Position numbers and translations under genes: made by a program. Below the pieces are notes generated by a model that was given only the letters and a program-made list of their open reading frames with translations, made no database searches and had not been told where the DNA came from. Shown here piece by piece: positions 44,915 to 54,483 of a DNA stretch of 64,000 nt. Positions within the stretch are counted from its first letter, which is position 1; each line of letters opens with the position of its first letter. This DNA is from Actinokineospora enzanensis DSM 44649 (GTDB lineage Bacteria > Actinomycetota > Actinomycetes > Mycobacteriales > Pseudonocardiaceae): positions 1-64,000 of the forward strand of contig NZ_KB894417.1 of assembly GCF_000374445.1 (NCBI RefSeq), read 5' to 3'.

Positions 44915-45367
44915 TCACGCACCGCCCTGCGCGGCACCATCCAGACCCCGGCGGAACCACTCCGGCGTGTTCTCCGGCGAGCGCGGGAACCACTTGAACT
45001 CCGTCTCGTAGTCCTTGGGAGCAGGTGGCGTGGCGAAATCCGGCTCGTGGTCGCGGTTGTAGTTGATCTGGAACTTCGCAGGCGCGTCCACAATGTACTT
45101 GCATTCGACCCAGGTGCCGATGTCATCGGCATACATACCGGTGCGCAGCTTCAGGAACTTCTTCCACACGCTCTCCGGGAGGTCGAACCCGCCGGAAGAG
45201 CCGTCCTCCATGCGCAAGCCCACGCGCAGTCGGTTGCTGTTGCCCAGCTTGGCGATCTCCACCTGCAGGCGCAGCCATCCCGAGGGCAGCACGGCGACGA
45301 GTTCCTCGGTGATCTCGAACAGCAGACCCTGCTGTTCGACCGGGTTCAGCTGCGGCCAGTTCGCCAT
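44915..45367 (-). CDS. YezG-like immunity protein
   Basis: 150 residues, ATG 45367 with GGAAGGA upstream. It carries NYNRDHEPDF and ETEFKWFPRSPENTPEWFRR, the DUF600/YezG signature of immunity proteins to nuclease toxins. Second in the immunity series; 42 bp from the previous gene. Sequence differs substantially from the other two, so it may protect against a different toxin variant. Confidence 0.8.
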   Translation of the reverse strand: MANWPQLNPVEQQGLLFEITEELVAVLPSGWLRLQVEIAKLGNSNRLRVGLRMEDGSSGGFDLPESVWKKFLKLRTGMYADDIGTWVECKYIVDAPAKFQINYNRDHEPDFATPPAPKDYETEFKWFPRSPENTPEWFRRGLDGAAQGGA

Positions 45368-45409
45368 GGTGTCCGGTTCCTTCCTCTTCGGTTCGCCTCG
45401 CCGCGAAGC

Positions 45410-45892
45410 CTACAGTCGCCCATCCGTGCCCGGATCGGACTCGTGCGCGCGCTCCAGTTCCATTCCTTCTTCGAGGATGCGACGCAACCATTCCGGGATG
45501 TGCTTGTCGTCACGAGGGTAGGTTTCGAGGTCTCGCACGAACGTCGTGGGGTGCAACTCGGGCAGCCATCTCGGGTCGTCGTCGTAGTCGAACGACGGCT
45601 GCGGGGCCGATCCCTGTTCCAGCACCAACTTCGCCGAGAACCAGGTGCCCCGACCAGGCTCGTATCCCAAGTCCCGCAACTCCTGGTATCCCTCGGACAC
45701 GGCGGCCGGAATGGGCCCCACGTCACCGAAACCACCGAATCGGTCACGCACCTCGACGGCGAAGTCCCAGGCCAGCACCGTCGCGGAGACGGTGAGCGTG
45801 ATCCGGGCCCAACCCGGCGTGACCTCCCCGGCCAGCGCCTCGGCTGCCGCGGCGACCAGCTCATCGGCCCTTGTACGGTGTGTTCGGTCCAT
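45410..45892 (-). CDS. YezG-like immunity protein, cognate to the toxin
   Basis: 160 residues, ATG 45892, overlapping the 3-prime end of the toxin gene by 32 bp, which marks it as the cognate immunity gene. Signature: GYEPGRGTWFSAKLVLEQGS, FDYDDDPRWLPELHP and DLETYPRDDKHIPEWLRRIL. Expected to bind and block the C-terminal nuclease of the toxin in the cytoplasm. Confidence 0.85.
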   Translation of the reverse strand: MDRTHRTRADELVAAAAEALAGEVTPGWARITLTVSATVLAWDFAVEVRDRFGGFGDVGPIPAAVSEGYQELRDLGYEPGRGTWFSAKLVLEQGSAPQPSFDYDDDPRWLPELHPTTFVRDLETYPRDDKHIPEWLRRILEEGMELERAHESDPGTDGRL

Positions 45893-48800
45893 AGTTCACT
45901 CCAGGTCGGTTCGGGAACACGCGTTGCTTGGTCACCGTCGACTCGACGATGGGGTTGCCCGCGTTGTCGAGCAGCGGTTTTCCGTCCGGCCCCGCCTTGT
46001 ACTCGACCTCTCGCCACCGCGCGGTGACCTCGGATGGTACGCCGTCCTCGCCGCGAGTCATCCGCACCTGGTAGTCGCGGACGTCATGCAAGGGATCCCT
46101 GGACAGGTCGGACAGGCCCATCTCCATTCTGCGCCAACTGGCCTCGTGCACCCAGCCGTCGCGGAAGTTGCCCGAGTTGGACGCCGCCATCTGCGGATGC
46201 ATGTTGAGATACTCGCCCAAACCGCCGAGCTCATTGGCCACCAGGTGCCCACCGGCCCATTTCGCGCGGGCGTCGGCGGCCTCCTGCGGCGTCAGGGCGC
46301 GGTTGGGCGGATCAGCGGGATAGGCCGCCTCGCCTTCCATCTGAGCCCGCCGCTGTGCTCCCTTGTCCTTGTGGTCGTCGCGGTGGGCGGCATCCTGACC
46401 GCCGTGGTGGAGATCGCCGCTGACCGCGTCCGGCTGACCGTGGTGGTCGGTGTGGAAGTTCAGCGCCAGATCCCCATTGTGGAAATTGGGCACGCGGTAC
46501 TTGACGTCCGGCAGCAAGGGTTTGCCGAGGTCCGGGTTGAAACCGTTCCACTCGCCCTCGCTGGCACTCCGACCGGGCAGTGCGTTCGACTTGGCTCCCG
46601 GCTCGGCCTCGACCCACTTGACCGTACCGTTCTCGTCGGTATGGAAAGTGGTTCGGGTGCCGTTCTCGTTGATCACCGGGTACGCGGTGTTCGGGTGCAA
46701 CGGGGTGTGGCCGGGCAGATCCCGGAGGGGTGCCGGAACCGGGTTCGGCTCGGTCGGGCGGAAATAGTCGGGATCCCTGTTCCCGTCGGGGATTCGGTCC
46801 CGGTCACGATGCGGAGCCTGGATCGGCGGATCGTAGACGTGCTGGGGCGCCGGACGATCCCAGTCCACGAAACGCTCGCCGTGTCGAGGATCGTCCGCCT
46901 CGATGGTCTCCGTGTCCGGGCTGGGGTCGTGCTCGGGGTGGTCGGGATGCCGGGGATCGGACGGATCGATGGAACCGCTGTCATCGTCGTGGGTGTCGGG
47001 CTGGTCGTCGTCACCGCGGGCGCGGGCGTCGTCGCCTGTGACGTCGTGTTTGTCGGCGTCGTGGGTGCCTGGGGTGAACGCGTCGTCGCCCGCGCTGTGG
47101 TGGGTTCCGTCGGGGTAGTGGGTGTCCCACTCGCCGTTCGGGGGGATGCGGGGGCGGACCTTGCCGTCCGGGCCGATCTCGTAGTCGGAGGAGAAGACTC
47201 GGCCGTGCTGGTCGGTCCAGGCGGGCTTGTTCGGTGCCAGGACGGGGGTGTCGAGCTCGTTGGCCAGGCGGGGGGCGAAGTCGTTCGCGCCCGCGTCGCA
47301 GCCGATCAGGCGGATCGGCCTGCCGTCGTAGTTCGGGTCCCGGCGCAGGATGTCGGCGAACTCCTCCGGGGTGTAGAGGTGCCCGCCGACGCGCGCGTGC
47401 CCGTCCGGGGTGACGTGCACGTCGACCGTGTACCGACCGTCCGGATCGGGACGCACGCGCTGCGGCAGGTCGCCCATCTCCGGGTCGCCACGGTGGAAGG
47501 ACGCGCCCGCCGGGGTGCTCTCGGCATGTCGGTTGTGCACCTCGTCCGGGCCCGGCCGGTCGTGCGGTTCACCGTGGTCGACCGAACCGTCGTTCGGGGC
47601 ACCGTGGTCCCGGGGGTGCTCTCCCGGCGCGCTGTGCTCGTGGTACGGATCTGCTCCACTGTGGACATCGCCGTGCGCGTGCGGCGGCGCGTCCGCAGGT
47701 GCGGCACCCCGACTGACCGGACCGGGTGTCGAATGCGGCTGTCCGGGACGCGAGTCGCCAGGGCGCGTCGAACCATGCGAATCACCTGAACCGGGACGAG
47801 AACCGGGACCGTCGGAACGTCCGGGACCGGAACCACGCGGATCACCACCCGGACGAGCCGTGCCGTGCGACCCGTCCGCCGAATGCGGCGCCCCACCGGG
47901 ACGTGCCGGATCGGAACCATGCGGACCGCCTGCCGAGGGGTGCGCAGGCCCAGGTCGGGACGGAACGGGACCGTTGGGACCACCTGCCGGTGATTGCGAA
48001 CCTGGCCGACCGGCTTCATTCGAACCGTGTGTCGCAGGCCGTGCGGGCCCCTCACCGCCGGGACGGGACGGACCGGAACCACCAGGCGACGGGTGACCGC
48101 CAGGATCCGGACGAACGGGACCGGCCGGTGGCCGGGACGAACCGGGACCGCCGCCGTCGGCACCAGTACGCGACGGGCCGGAACCACCGGCCTGCGGATG
48201 AGCACCAGAGTCTGGGCGGGCGGGACCGGTCTGCGGTCGGGATGAGCCAGGGCCGCCGGTGTCGGAACCGGGACGAGACGGGCCGGAACCGTGCGGGCCG
48301 GACGATGGGGGCCTGCCGCCGGGAGGCGTGGATGTCGGGCCTGCCGAGCCTGGGCGGGAGGTGCTGAGGCCGCTGGTGGAAGGGCCCGAACCGGGACGGG
48401 TGGGAGTCGGGGAGTTCGGAGCTCCCGGGCCGGGGCGGGACGGGGTGCCGCCGGATGGGGAGCCTGCATTGGGGCGGGACGGGGAGCCTGAGGCGTGGGC
48501 GGGTGACGGGCCGGACATCGGCATGCCACCCGAGGCGGGCGGACGAGATCCCGTGGACGGGCTGTTCGGTGCGCCGGTGCCCTGGGGACCGAAGCCCCCC
48601 ACGGGGCGCGGGTCGGCGCCGGTGCGGGCTGGGGGTGACGCTGTCGAGGCGGCTGGGGCCGAGCCGCGCGGGTCGGGTGTGCGACTCGGGGCGCTTCCGG
48701 GGGCGCTGCCTGCGGGTCCAGAACCACCCGAACCGCCAGGGGTTCCGGTCCAGCCTGCGGAACGCGGGGCGGCGGAACCGGGAGTCCCACCGGTCGGACC

Positions 48801-50495
48801 ACCGCCGGAACCGCCCTGCATCCCGCCCGGCGAGCCGCCGAAGGGCTGCTGGGCCGACGGGCTTGCGTCGCTGCGTGGTTGCGGTACCTGGCTGTTGCTC
48901 GGTGGTGCGTCGACGCGCGGTGGTGCCGCGGCGGACGCGCTCGACGACGAGTCCGGTGGTGCGTAGTGGGACGGGGTGGACGCGTCCGACCTCGGTGGGC
49001 TGTATGAGCCGCCACCGGAATGCGAGGCGGAACCGCCGTAGTTCGCGGCCGGGATGTCCGCGGGTTCGGCGCGGAAGCTCGATGGGGTGCCAGAGCCGCC
49101 ACCGGAGTGTGTCGGCGCGGACGAACCCCCGGTGCCGGATGGCGAGCCGTTCCCACCGGCGGAACCGGAACCACCGGAGTGGGATCCGGAACCGCCCGTC
49201 AAGCCGCCGGAACCGGAGTCACCGCCAGCGCCGGAACCCGAACCGCTGTCCGAGCCGTTCCCGCCACCCGACCCGTTCCCACGACCGGAGCCGGAACCAT
49301 TCCCGCTGCCGGATCCATTCCCTCCTCCGGATCCGTTCCCCGTGCCGGACCCGTTGCCGGTCCCGGAACCGTCACCCGTCCCGCTGCCGGTTCCGGAACC
49401 ACCGCCTGAGCCACTGCCGGTCCCGGAACCGCCACCCGAGCCGTTGCCAGTTCCGGAACCATCACCGGATCCGTCGCCTGTCCCGGATCCGTCGCCGGAA
49501 CCACGACCGGAACCGTCCCTCGATCCCGAACCGTCCCCGGTTCCGGAACCGTCACCGGAACCCGAGCCGTCACCCGAACCGCCGTGACCGGAACCGCCAT
49601 GTCCGCCCGCGCGCACGGCATGCGGGTCGTGCATGAAGCCGCCGGGCTTGATGTGCTTGGGGTTGATCACGTCCAGGCCGGTGGCCTTGCCCGCCAGCTT
49701 GCCCAGCACCTTGATGATCTTGACGAAGACGTCCGCGATCTTGCCGAGGGCGGGCGCCACGCGGTGGATGGTGCGCAGCAGCCTGCGCAGCAAGTCGGTG
49801 ATCTTGGTAGCCCACTTGCCGATCGCGGTGACCGCCTGGGCGACCACCAGCGGGGTGCCGAAGCCGAGTGTGAAGACCTCCTCCAGCACCCAGGAGATCA
49901 GCTTGCCGACCAGGTCGGCGATCAGGTCGCGGACCGTCTCGCGGACAAACGAGACCACCTGCCCCATGATCATCACAACGGTGCCGATGGCGCCCGCCAC
50001 CGTGGACGCGCCGCCGATGGCCTCGCACTGCTCGGCCGAGGACTGCCGGTACGCGTCGGCCGCCGCGCCCTCCCAGCCCGCGGTGCCGTTCTTGACCGCG
50101 TTGTCGTAGTTGGACTTGGTGTCCTCCAACAACTTCGCGATGTTGTCCCAGGTGTTGGCGTAGGACTGGATCGCGGGCGGGTTGCCCGCCAGCGAGTCGA
50201 GCATGTCCTTGAGCGGCTGCACGTGCTCCATCAGGAACGACGCGGCCGACGACAGCAGCCAGCCGAACGGGTCGATCGCGGCGGCCGCTGCCTCGGCGGC
50301 GAAGCTGACCACGCCGAGGCCGCCCTCGACCCAGTTGCCGTCCTTGATGCCGTTGTAGGCGTCCATCGCGGACTCGGCGATGCCGATGCCGCCCATCCAG
50401 CCGTAGTCGCCGTTGCCCTCGGTGAGGATTCCCGGGCCGTCCGGGTCCTCCTTGGGCTTGTCGACGAGATCCGGCGGCGCGCTGCCCTCGGGCAT
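45861..50495 (-). CDS. Type VII secretion polymorphic toxin with predicted nuclease C-terminus
   Basis: 1544 residues, ATG 50495, whose TGATG overlaps the stop of the EspC-like gene. Residues 1-300: helical, WXG100/PPE-like leader with [20 protein letters not shown] and [20 protein letters not shown], then hydrophobic helices. About 310-450: Gly-Ser-Asp repeats. About 450-960: a Pro/Gly/Ser-rich linker. About 1040-1140: a domain with [20 protein letters not shown]. About 1380-1480: the toxic tip, [20 protein letters not shown] and [19 protein letters not shown], resembling the DNA/RNA non-specific endonuclease (NS_2) family. Followed by three YezG-like immunity genes. Secretion is expected through an ESX apparatus encoded elsewhere. 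Confidence 0.85.
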   Translation of the reverse strand: MPEGSAPPDLVDKPKEDPDGPGILTEGNGDYGWMGGIGIAESAMDAYNGIKDGNWVEGGLGVVSFAAEAAAAAIDPFGWLLSSAASFLMEHVQPLKDMLDSLAGNPPAIQSYANTWDNIAKLLEDTKSNYDNAVKNGTAGWEGAAADAYRQSSAEQCEAIGGASTVAGAIGTVVMIMGQVVSFVRETVRDLIADLVGKLISWVLEEVFTLGFGTPLVVAQAVTAIGKWATKITDLLRRLLRTIHRVAPALGKIADVFVKIIKVLGKLAGKATGLDVINPKHIKPGGFMHDPHAVRAGGHGGSGHGGSGDGSGSGDGSGTGDGSGSRDGSGRGSGDGSGTGDGSGDGSGTGNGSGGGSGTGSGSGGGSGTGSGTGDGSGTGNGSGTGNGSGGGNGSGSGNGSGSGRGNGSGGGNGSDSGSGSGAGGDSGSGGLTGGSGSHSGGSGSAGGNGSPSGTGGSSAPTHSGGGSGTPSSFRAEPADIPAANYGGSASHSGGGSYSPPRSDASTPSHYAPPDSSSSASAAAPPRVDAPPSNSQVPQPRSDASPSAQQPFGGSPGGMQGGSGGGPTGGTPGSAAPRSAGWTGTPGGSGGSGPAGSAPGSAPSRTPDPRGSAPAASTASPPARTGADPRPVGGFGPQGTGAPNSPSTGSRPPASGGMPMSGPSPAHASGSPSRPNAGSPSGGTPSRPGPGAPNSPTPTRPGSGPSTSGLSTSRPGSAGPTSTPPGGRPPSSGPHGSGPSRPGSDTGGPGSSRPQTGPARPDSGAHPQAGGSGPSRTGADGGGPGSSRPPAGPVRPDPGGHPSPGGSGPSRPGGEGPARPATHGSNEAGRPGSQSPAGGPNGPVPSRPGPAHPSAGGPHGSDPARPGGAPHSADGSHGTARPGGDPRGSGPGRSDGPGSRPGSGDSHGSTRPGDSRPGQPHSTPGPVSRGAAPADAPPHAHGDVHSGADPYHEHSAPGEHPRDHGAPNDGSVDHGEPHDRPGPDEVHNRHAESTPAGASFHRGDPEMGDLPQRVRPDPDGRYTVDVHVTPDGHARVGGHLYTPEEFADILRRDPNYDGRPIRLIGCDAGANDFAPRLANELDTPVLAPNKPAWTDQHGRVFSSDYEIGPDGKVRPRIPPNGEWDTHYPDGTHHSAGDDAFTPGTHDADKHDVTGDDARARGDDDQPDTHDDDSGSIDPSDPRHPDHPEHDPSPDTETIEADDPRHGERFVDWDRPAPQHVYDPPIQAPHRDRDRIPDGNRDPDYFRPTEPNPVPAPLRDLPGHTPLHPNTAYPVINENGTRTTFHTDENGTVKWVEAEPGAKSNALPGRSASEGEWNGFNPDLGKPLLPDVKYRVPNFHNGDLALNFHTDHHGQPDAVSGDLHHGGQDAAHRDDHKDKGAQRRAQMEGEAAYPADPPNRALTPQEAADARAKWAGGHLVANELGGLGEYLNMHPQMAASNSGNFRDGWVHEASWRRMEMGLSDLSRDPLHDVRDYQVRMTRGEDGVPSEVTARWREVEYKAGPDGKPLLDNAGNPIVESTVTKQRVFPNRPGVNYGPNTPYKGR

Positions 50496-50800
50496 CAGTC
50501 ACCCGCCGTCAGGTTCGAGGTGTTGGTGTCCTCGGTCTCCCGGTAGGCCCTCGCGGTCTCGCGCACGCGGCCGGAGACGGCCTCCATCGCCTCGACGGTC
50601 TTGGTGAGCGTGTCGATGCCGTACTGCTCCACCGGGTCGAGCATCATCCGGAACGGCTGGCAGAGGATGCCGTACGCGTCGGTCGGCATGCTCACCTGGT
50701 TGGCCGCGTCGACCGTGCGGTGCAGGTCCGAGGTGAACTGGTCGAGTTGCCCGGCGTGCGCGGTCAGGTCCGCGCCGATGTCGAAGCCACCCTGGGTCAT
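50495..50800 (-). CDS. EspC-like type VII secretion-associated protein
   Basis: 101 residues, ATG 50800 with GAGGCGAG upstream. Two-helix protein (LTAHAGQLDQFTSDLHRTVD, GIDTLTKTVEAMEAVSGRVR) with a polar tail, matching the ESX EspC/WXG-like small substrates. It probably pairs with the helical leader of the downstream toxin for secretion; the two genes are translationally coupled. Confidence 0.82.
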   Translation of the reverse strand: MTQGGFDIGADLTAHAGQLDQFTSDLHRTVDAANQVSMPTDAYGILCQPFRMMLDPVEQYGIDTLTKTVEAMEAVSGRVRETARAYRETEDTNTSNLTAGD

Positions 50801-50811
50801 GGTCTCGCCTC

Positions 50812-51321
50812 TCAGGACAGGATGGAGCCGCCGAAGTCGTCGTCCTCGCCGTGGTCACGCGCCCGACGCCGAGGCGGAGGCGATGACGGCTGCTCGTCCT
50901 CCTCGTTCGCGCCGATCCGCAGGTGCCGCGGCCGCTCTGCCTGCTCCTCCTCGACGAACTGCGGGAACTGGTCGCGGGCGTCGGCGAGGATCTTGTTGGC
51001 GGTCTGGTCGGTGGTGCCGATGGTCTCGGCCATGACCTCTTCGAGCAGCTCGGGGATTCGCGCCTGCGCCCGCTGCATGGTCGCCATGACCAGCGCGGCC
51101 ACCTCGCCCATCCGCCGCCCGTTGACGTTCTCGGCGATGTCCAGCCCGGTGAGCACTCCCCGCGCGGACACGGTCACCTCGACGACCCGATCCGCGGACC
51201 GCTCGGTGACCGACAGCTCCTCGACCCGGTCGGCCATGGCCTGGTAGCGCACCACGCGCTGCTGAATGGTCCGGTTCCAGTCCTCGACCATCCGCTCACT
51301 GGCCGCGAGATCCTCAGGCAC
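50812..51321 (-). CDS. YbaB/EbfC-family DNA-binding-like protein of the T7SS locus
   Basis: 169 residues from GTG 51321; a longer in-frame start at 51396 exists but adds a basic, unconserved stretch. The core ADRVVEVTVSARGVLTGLDI followed by RRMGEVAALVMATMQRAQAR has the YbaB topology (helix, three strands, helix). The C-terminus is acidic and disordered (HGEDDDFGGSILS). YbaB-like proteins commonly open ESX toxin operons in actinomycetes. Eleven bases separate it from the EspC-like gene. Confidence 0.82.
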   Translation of the reverse strand: MPEDLAASERMVEDWNRTIQQRVVRYQAMADRVEELSVTERSADRVVEVTVSARGVLTGLDIAENVNGRRMGEVAALVMATMQRAQARIPELLEEVMAETIGTTDQTANKILADARDQFPQFVEEEQAERPRHLRIGANEEDEQPSSPPPRRRARDHGEDDDFGGSILS

Positions 51322-51780
51322 GCCCAGCCCCCGATCCGTTCTCCACGTCCGCCCCCGACGGGCGACCACGCGCCATCCGACGCAAGTGTGGTCCACCCGG
51401 TTCCCGAACGGGTGAATGGTCTGGACAAATTTGTCACGGATCGGAGTCCGCGCAGATCAGGCCGCTAAAGATCCACACGACGTCTGGGGCGTGCAGTCAT
51501 GGGACGTCCGCACCGCCGCACCGACCACACACGCCCGAAGAACCGGCCACCCCACCCCAGGACTCGACCCACCCAGCCCAGTAAACCGCCCACGCCTCAC
51601 CCGAGGAGCCGCTCCCCCACGAACCCGATCACGTTCACCGGAGAAGTCGATCATCCCGCGGACATGGCCCCTCCCACCCGGGGGCTGGCCCGCGCGTGAG
51701 TCTATCTGCCCAGGTCAGGAGCCCGGAAGGGGTGGCCTTGGGGCGGTGGATGGTTTTCGGGGGATGTGGACAACCCACCG

Positions 51781-51816
<36 letters not shown>

Positions 51817-51833
51817 AGATCATTCCCGTCGCA

Positions 51834-51957
51834 GCGCCCCCACAACAAAACCCACCGCTCCCAGGGGGATCCCCCTCGGCCATCTTACCAGGTGGGAGGC
51901 ACAGTCGGGACGTCTTCGATCTTGGTGGGTGGGGGTCTGTGGATAACTTCTGTCGCT
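51834..51957 (-). repeat. 124-bp intergenic repeat, copy A
   Basis: On the minus strand: AGCGACAGAAGTTATCCACA, later CCAAGATC, GGTAAGATGGCC, then the palindrome GGGGGATCCCCC followed by TGGGAGCGG and a T-rich GGGTTTTGTTGTGGGG. A second copy in opposite orientation lies at 58482-58606 with nearly identical length and order of blocks. Confidence 0.75.
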
Positions 51958-52069
51958 GGGATGGGTGAAGTTTCGAGGCAGACGGGAGCGTGGTGCCAGG
52001 TCGGGGCGGGATCGGTCGCGTTGGTGATCGACAGTCGGGAAGTCGGGCGGTGGGGAGTGGTGGCCGGGG

Positions 52070-53116
52070 TCAGCGGGTCGGTGGGGGCGAGAGGAGGCCC
52101 AGGCGGATGAGGCTTTCGGCGGTGGCGACGATGGTGTCCTCGTTGGAGCGGGGGCTCCAGCCCAGGACTCGGCGGGCCTTGGCGTTGGAGACGCGGCGGG
52201 TGCGGCCGAGTTGGGGGGTGATCTCGCGCAGGGAGCGGTCGGTGAGCGCGGCGACGCGGATGACCCAGTTGGGGACGATCCGTTTCGGGACGCGGGCGGC
52301 GGCGTCGCCGAGGCGGGCGCGGAGGGCTCGGGCCATGTCGGGCATGGTGAAGTACTCGCCCGCGGCCGCCAGGAAGCGCTCGCCTGCGGCGGCCGGGTCG
52401 ATCATCGCACGCAGGTGCAGGTCGGCGACGTCTCGGACGTCGACCACCGAGGTCGACAGGTGCGGGACACCGGTCAGCTCGCCCGCCAGCAGTCGGCGGA
52501 CCAGGTCGATGGACGAGGCGAAGTTCGGGCCCAGGACCGGGCCGAACACGCCGACCGGGTTCACGACCGCGAGTTCCATCCCGTCCCCCTCGTGTTCCGC
52601 GAAGTCCCATGCGGCGCGCTCGGCCAGCGTCGTGGACCGCACGTGCGGGGTGACGGCCGGGCCGTCCAGGTCGGACCAGTCCTCCTCCTCGAACGGCCGG
52701 TCCGTGCGCGGGTGCCCATAGCCCACCGCCGCGAAGGACGACGTCAGCACGACCCGCCGGACGCCTGCGGCACGGGCGGCACGCAGGACCCGGAGCGCGC
52801 CGTCGCGGGCGGGCGTGACCAGGTCGTCCTCGGTCGTCGGTTGCCGGGGTGGGAGCGGCGCGGCGACGTGCAACACGTAGTCGCAGCCTTCGACCGCTTC
52901 AGCCCACCCATCGTCGGCAGTCAGATCGGCGACGGCGAAGGTCAGGCGGTCGTCGGGGCCGGTGCCGCCGACGCGGACCATGCCGCGGGCGTCGTCCACC
53001 CGGTCGGGCGAGCGCACGGACGCGCGCACCTGGTAGCCGGCGTCCAGGAGTCGGACCAGACAGTGCGCGCCGACGAACCCGGATCCGCCGGTGACCAGCA
53101 CCGTCTCGCCGCCCAC
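52070..53116 (-). CDS. Extended SDR (dihydroflavonol-reductase-like) with altered catalytic pair
   Basis: 348 residues from GTG 53116 (AGGGAGG six bases upstream); an ATG at 53188 lacks a ribosome site. Rossmann motif LVTGGSGFVGAHCLVRLLDA, DLTADDGW, VLHVAAP and VVLTSSFAAVGYG are normal. At the YxxxK position, where relatives read YxRSKTLAERAAWDF, this protein reads HVRSTTLAERAAWDF: Tyr is His and Lys is Thr, each explained by one base change. Catalysis by the standard mechanism should fail, so it may bind NAD(P) in a regulatory role or use other residues. Confidence 0.88.
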   Translation of the reverse strand: MGGETVLVTGGSGFVGAHCLVRLLDAGYQVRASVRSPDRVDDARGMVRVGGTGPDDRLTFAVADLTADDGWAEAVEGCDYVLHVAAPLPPRQPTTEDDLVTPARDGALRVLRAARAAGVRRVVLTSSFAAVGYGHPRTDRPFEEEDWSDLDGPAVTPHVRSTTLAERAAWDFAEHEGDGMELAVVNPVGVFGPVLGPNFASSIDLVRRLLAGELTGVPHLSTSVVDVRDVADLHLRAMIDPAAAGERFLAAAGEYFTMPDMARALRARLGDAAARVPKRIVPNWVIRVAALTDRSLREITPQLGRTRRVSNAKARRVLGWSPRSNEDTIVATAESLIRLGLLSPPPTR

Positions 53117-53194
53117 TTGGCCTCCCTGCCGGTCACGATCCGTGTCGCTGTCGACGCAGATCGTGCTCACCGGGGCGGGACCCGGCAACTCGAC

Positions 53195-53767
53195 TCACCC
53201 GCGCGCGTAGCGCAGCACCACCACCCCGTTGCCGAACGTCCTGGTCTCCAGCAACCGCATCGGGACGTGCGCGCCGTCCAGCGGGAACAGCGGCTTGCCG
53301 CCGCCGATCAGGATCGGGTGGACGTAGATGTCGAACTCGTCCACCAGCCCCAGCCGCAGGAACGACGCGGCCAGGTCCGGACCGCCCAGAGAGAGGTCGC
53401 CGTCGACCCGTGCGCGCAGGTTCTCGATCTCGGACGCGGTCACGTCGCGGATCAGCTCGCTGTTCCATCGCAGGCTCGGGTGGTCCGGGGGCAGCGTGCG
53501 GGAGAAGACGAACTTGGGCATGTCCAGCCAGATCCGGGCGAACTCGCGCATGGCTTCGGGGGCGGCCGGATCGTCATCGATGTCCGGCCAGGCCCCGGCC
53601 ATCAGCTCGTGCGTGACCCGGCCGGTGAGGAACCCGGCCAGCGCGCCGAGCCGCCGGTTGAAGTGACGGTGCAGTTCGTCGTCGACCAGGTGCCAGTCGA
53701 TCTCGCGGTTCGGACCCTCGATGAAACCGTCCAGCGAGATGGATATCGAGAGCAGGATCTTTCCCAT
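53195..53767 (-). CDS. DHFR/RibD C-terminal-like reductase
   Basis: 190 residues, ATG 53767. MGKILLSISISLDGFIEGPN, FLTGRVTHELMAGAWPDIDD, and DGDLSLGGPDLAASFLRLGL followed by VDEFDIYVHPILIGGGKPLF match the RibD_C dihydrofolate reductase-like family (yyaP group). Such proteins bind NADPH; the substrate is usually unknown. Same strand as the SDR 78 bp downstream. Confidence 0.9.
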   Translation of the reverse strand: MGKILLSISISLDGFIEGPNREIDWHLVDDELHRHFNRRLGALAGFLTGRVTHELMAGAWPDIDDDPAAPEAMREFARIWLDMPKFVFSRTLPPDHPSLRWNSELIRDVTASEIENLRARVDGDLSLGGPDLAASFLRLGLVDEFDIYVHPILIGGGKPLFPLDGAHVPMRLLETRTFGNGVVVLRYARG

Positions 53768-53869
53768 CCCCGGATTATGCGCCCCGACACCGGCAGCCAC
53801 GACGCCCGGACTGGCCGCGAGCCGACCTCTTTCGTCCATAGTAGATAGTCGGCCTGCTTTGGCACCCAA

Positions 53870-54390
53870 CCTGTCAAGCCCGGTCCGCACCTGTGGATGA
53901 TCCGCAGCCATGTGGACAGCCGCCCGGGGAACCCCCGAAATCCACACTACCCGGCCAGGGCACACCGCCGCGCCGAGTTGTCCACAGGCCGCGACGAACC
54001 GGCCCCACGCATGGCTTTGCCGGAGCAGCAGGGACAACACGGCACCGGCACCGGAAGCCGACCTTCGACATGTCAAGCGCCGGTTCGTGCCTGTGGATGA
54101 TTCACGGCCCTGTGGACAACCGGCAGGGGACCCCCGAGATCAACGCTACCCCAGCAGGCTGTCGGAGCTGGGCAAGTTGTCCACAGGCGACTGTGCAATG
54201 ACCTGCGACAAGGCTTTGGGAGCCGAGTGAGCAGACGACGTGCGACTGAGGTCGGACTCGGCCTGTCAAGCGGTGAACCACGCCTATGGATGATCTGCAG
54301 CCTTGTGGACAACCGGCAGGGGGACCCCGAAATCAACGCTACCCGGGCAGGTCGTCGGGGCGGGAGAAGTTGTCCACAGGCACGGAAGAA
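53870..54390 (-). repeat. Three copies of the DnaA-box repeat, period about 195 bp
   Basis: Each copy, in plus-strand order, has TGTCAAGC (about 53873, 54071, 54264), CTGTGGATGAT or variant (53891, 54091, 54282), TGTGGACAA or variant, a core CCCCCGAAATC, CTACCC, and then TTGTCCACAGGC (53978, 54177, 54370). Perfect TGTGGACAA words are at 54111 and 54304. It is the reverse of the 30.7-31.8 kb unit with a longer spacer. No coding frame is supported between 53768 and 54425. Confidence 0.78.
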
Positions 54391-54425
54391 CAGCGAGTGC
54401 AGGAGAACAGGGACGAAAACGCCCA

Positions 54426-54456
54426 TCGCGGCCGGACCGTGAGGGTCCGGCCGCGA
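54426..54456 (-). terminator. Hairpin terminator of the chemotaxis receptor gene
   Basis: TCGCGGCCGGACC (54426-54438) pairs perfectly with GGTCCGGCCGCGA (54444-54456) across GTGAG, 28 bases past the minus-strand stop. Confidence 0.75.
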
Positions 54457-54483
54457 CGGGGGTCGGGCGGCGCGTTGGGCAGA

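Noticed and set aside
46730-49640. Long plus-strand frames opposite the toxin gene
   Set aside because: They mirror the Gly/Ser/Pro linker coding on the minus strand and give only Arg/Gly or Pro/Glu low-complexity strings.
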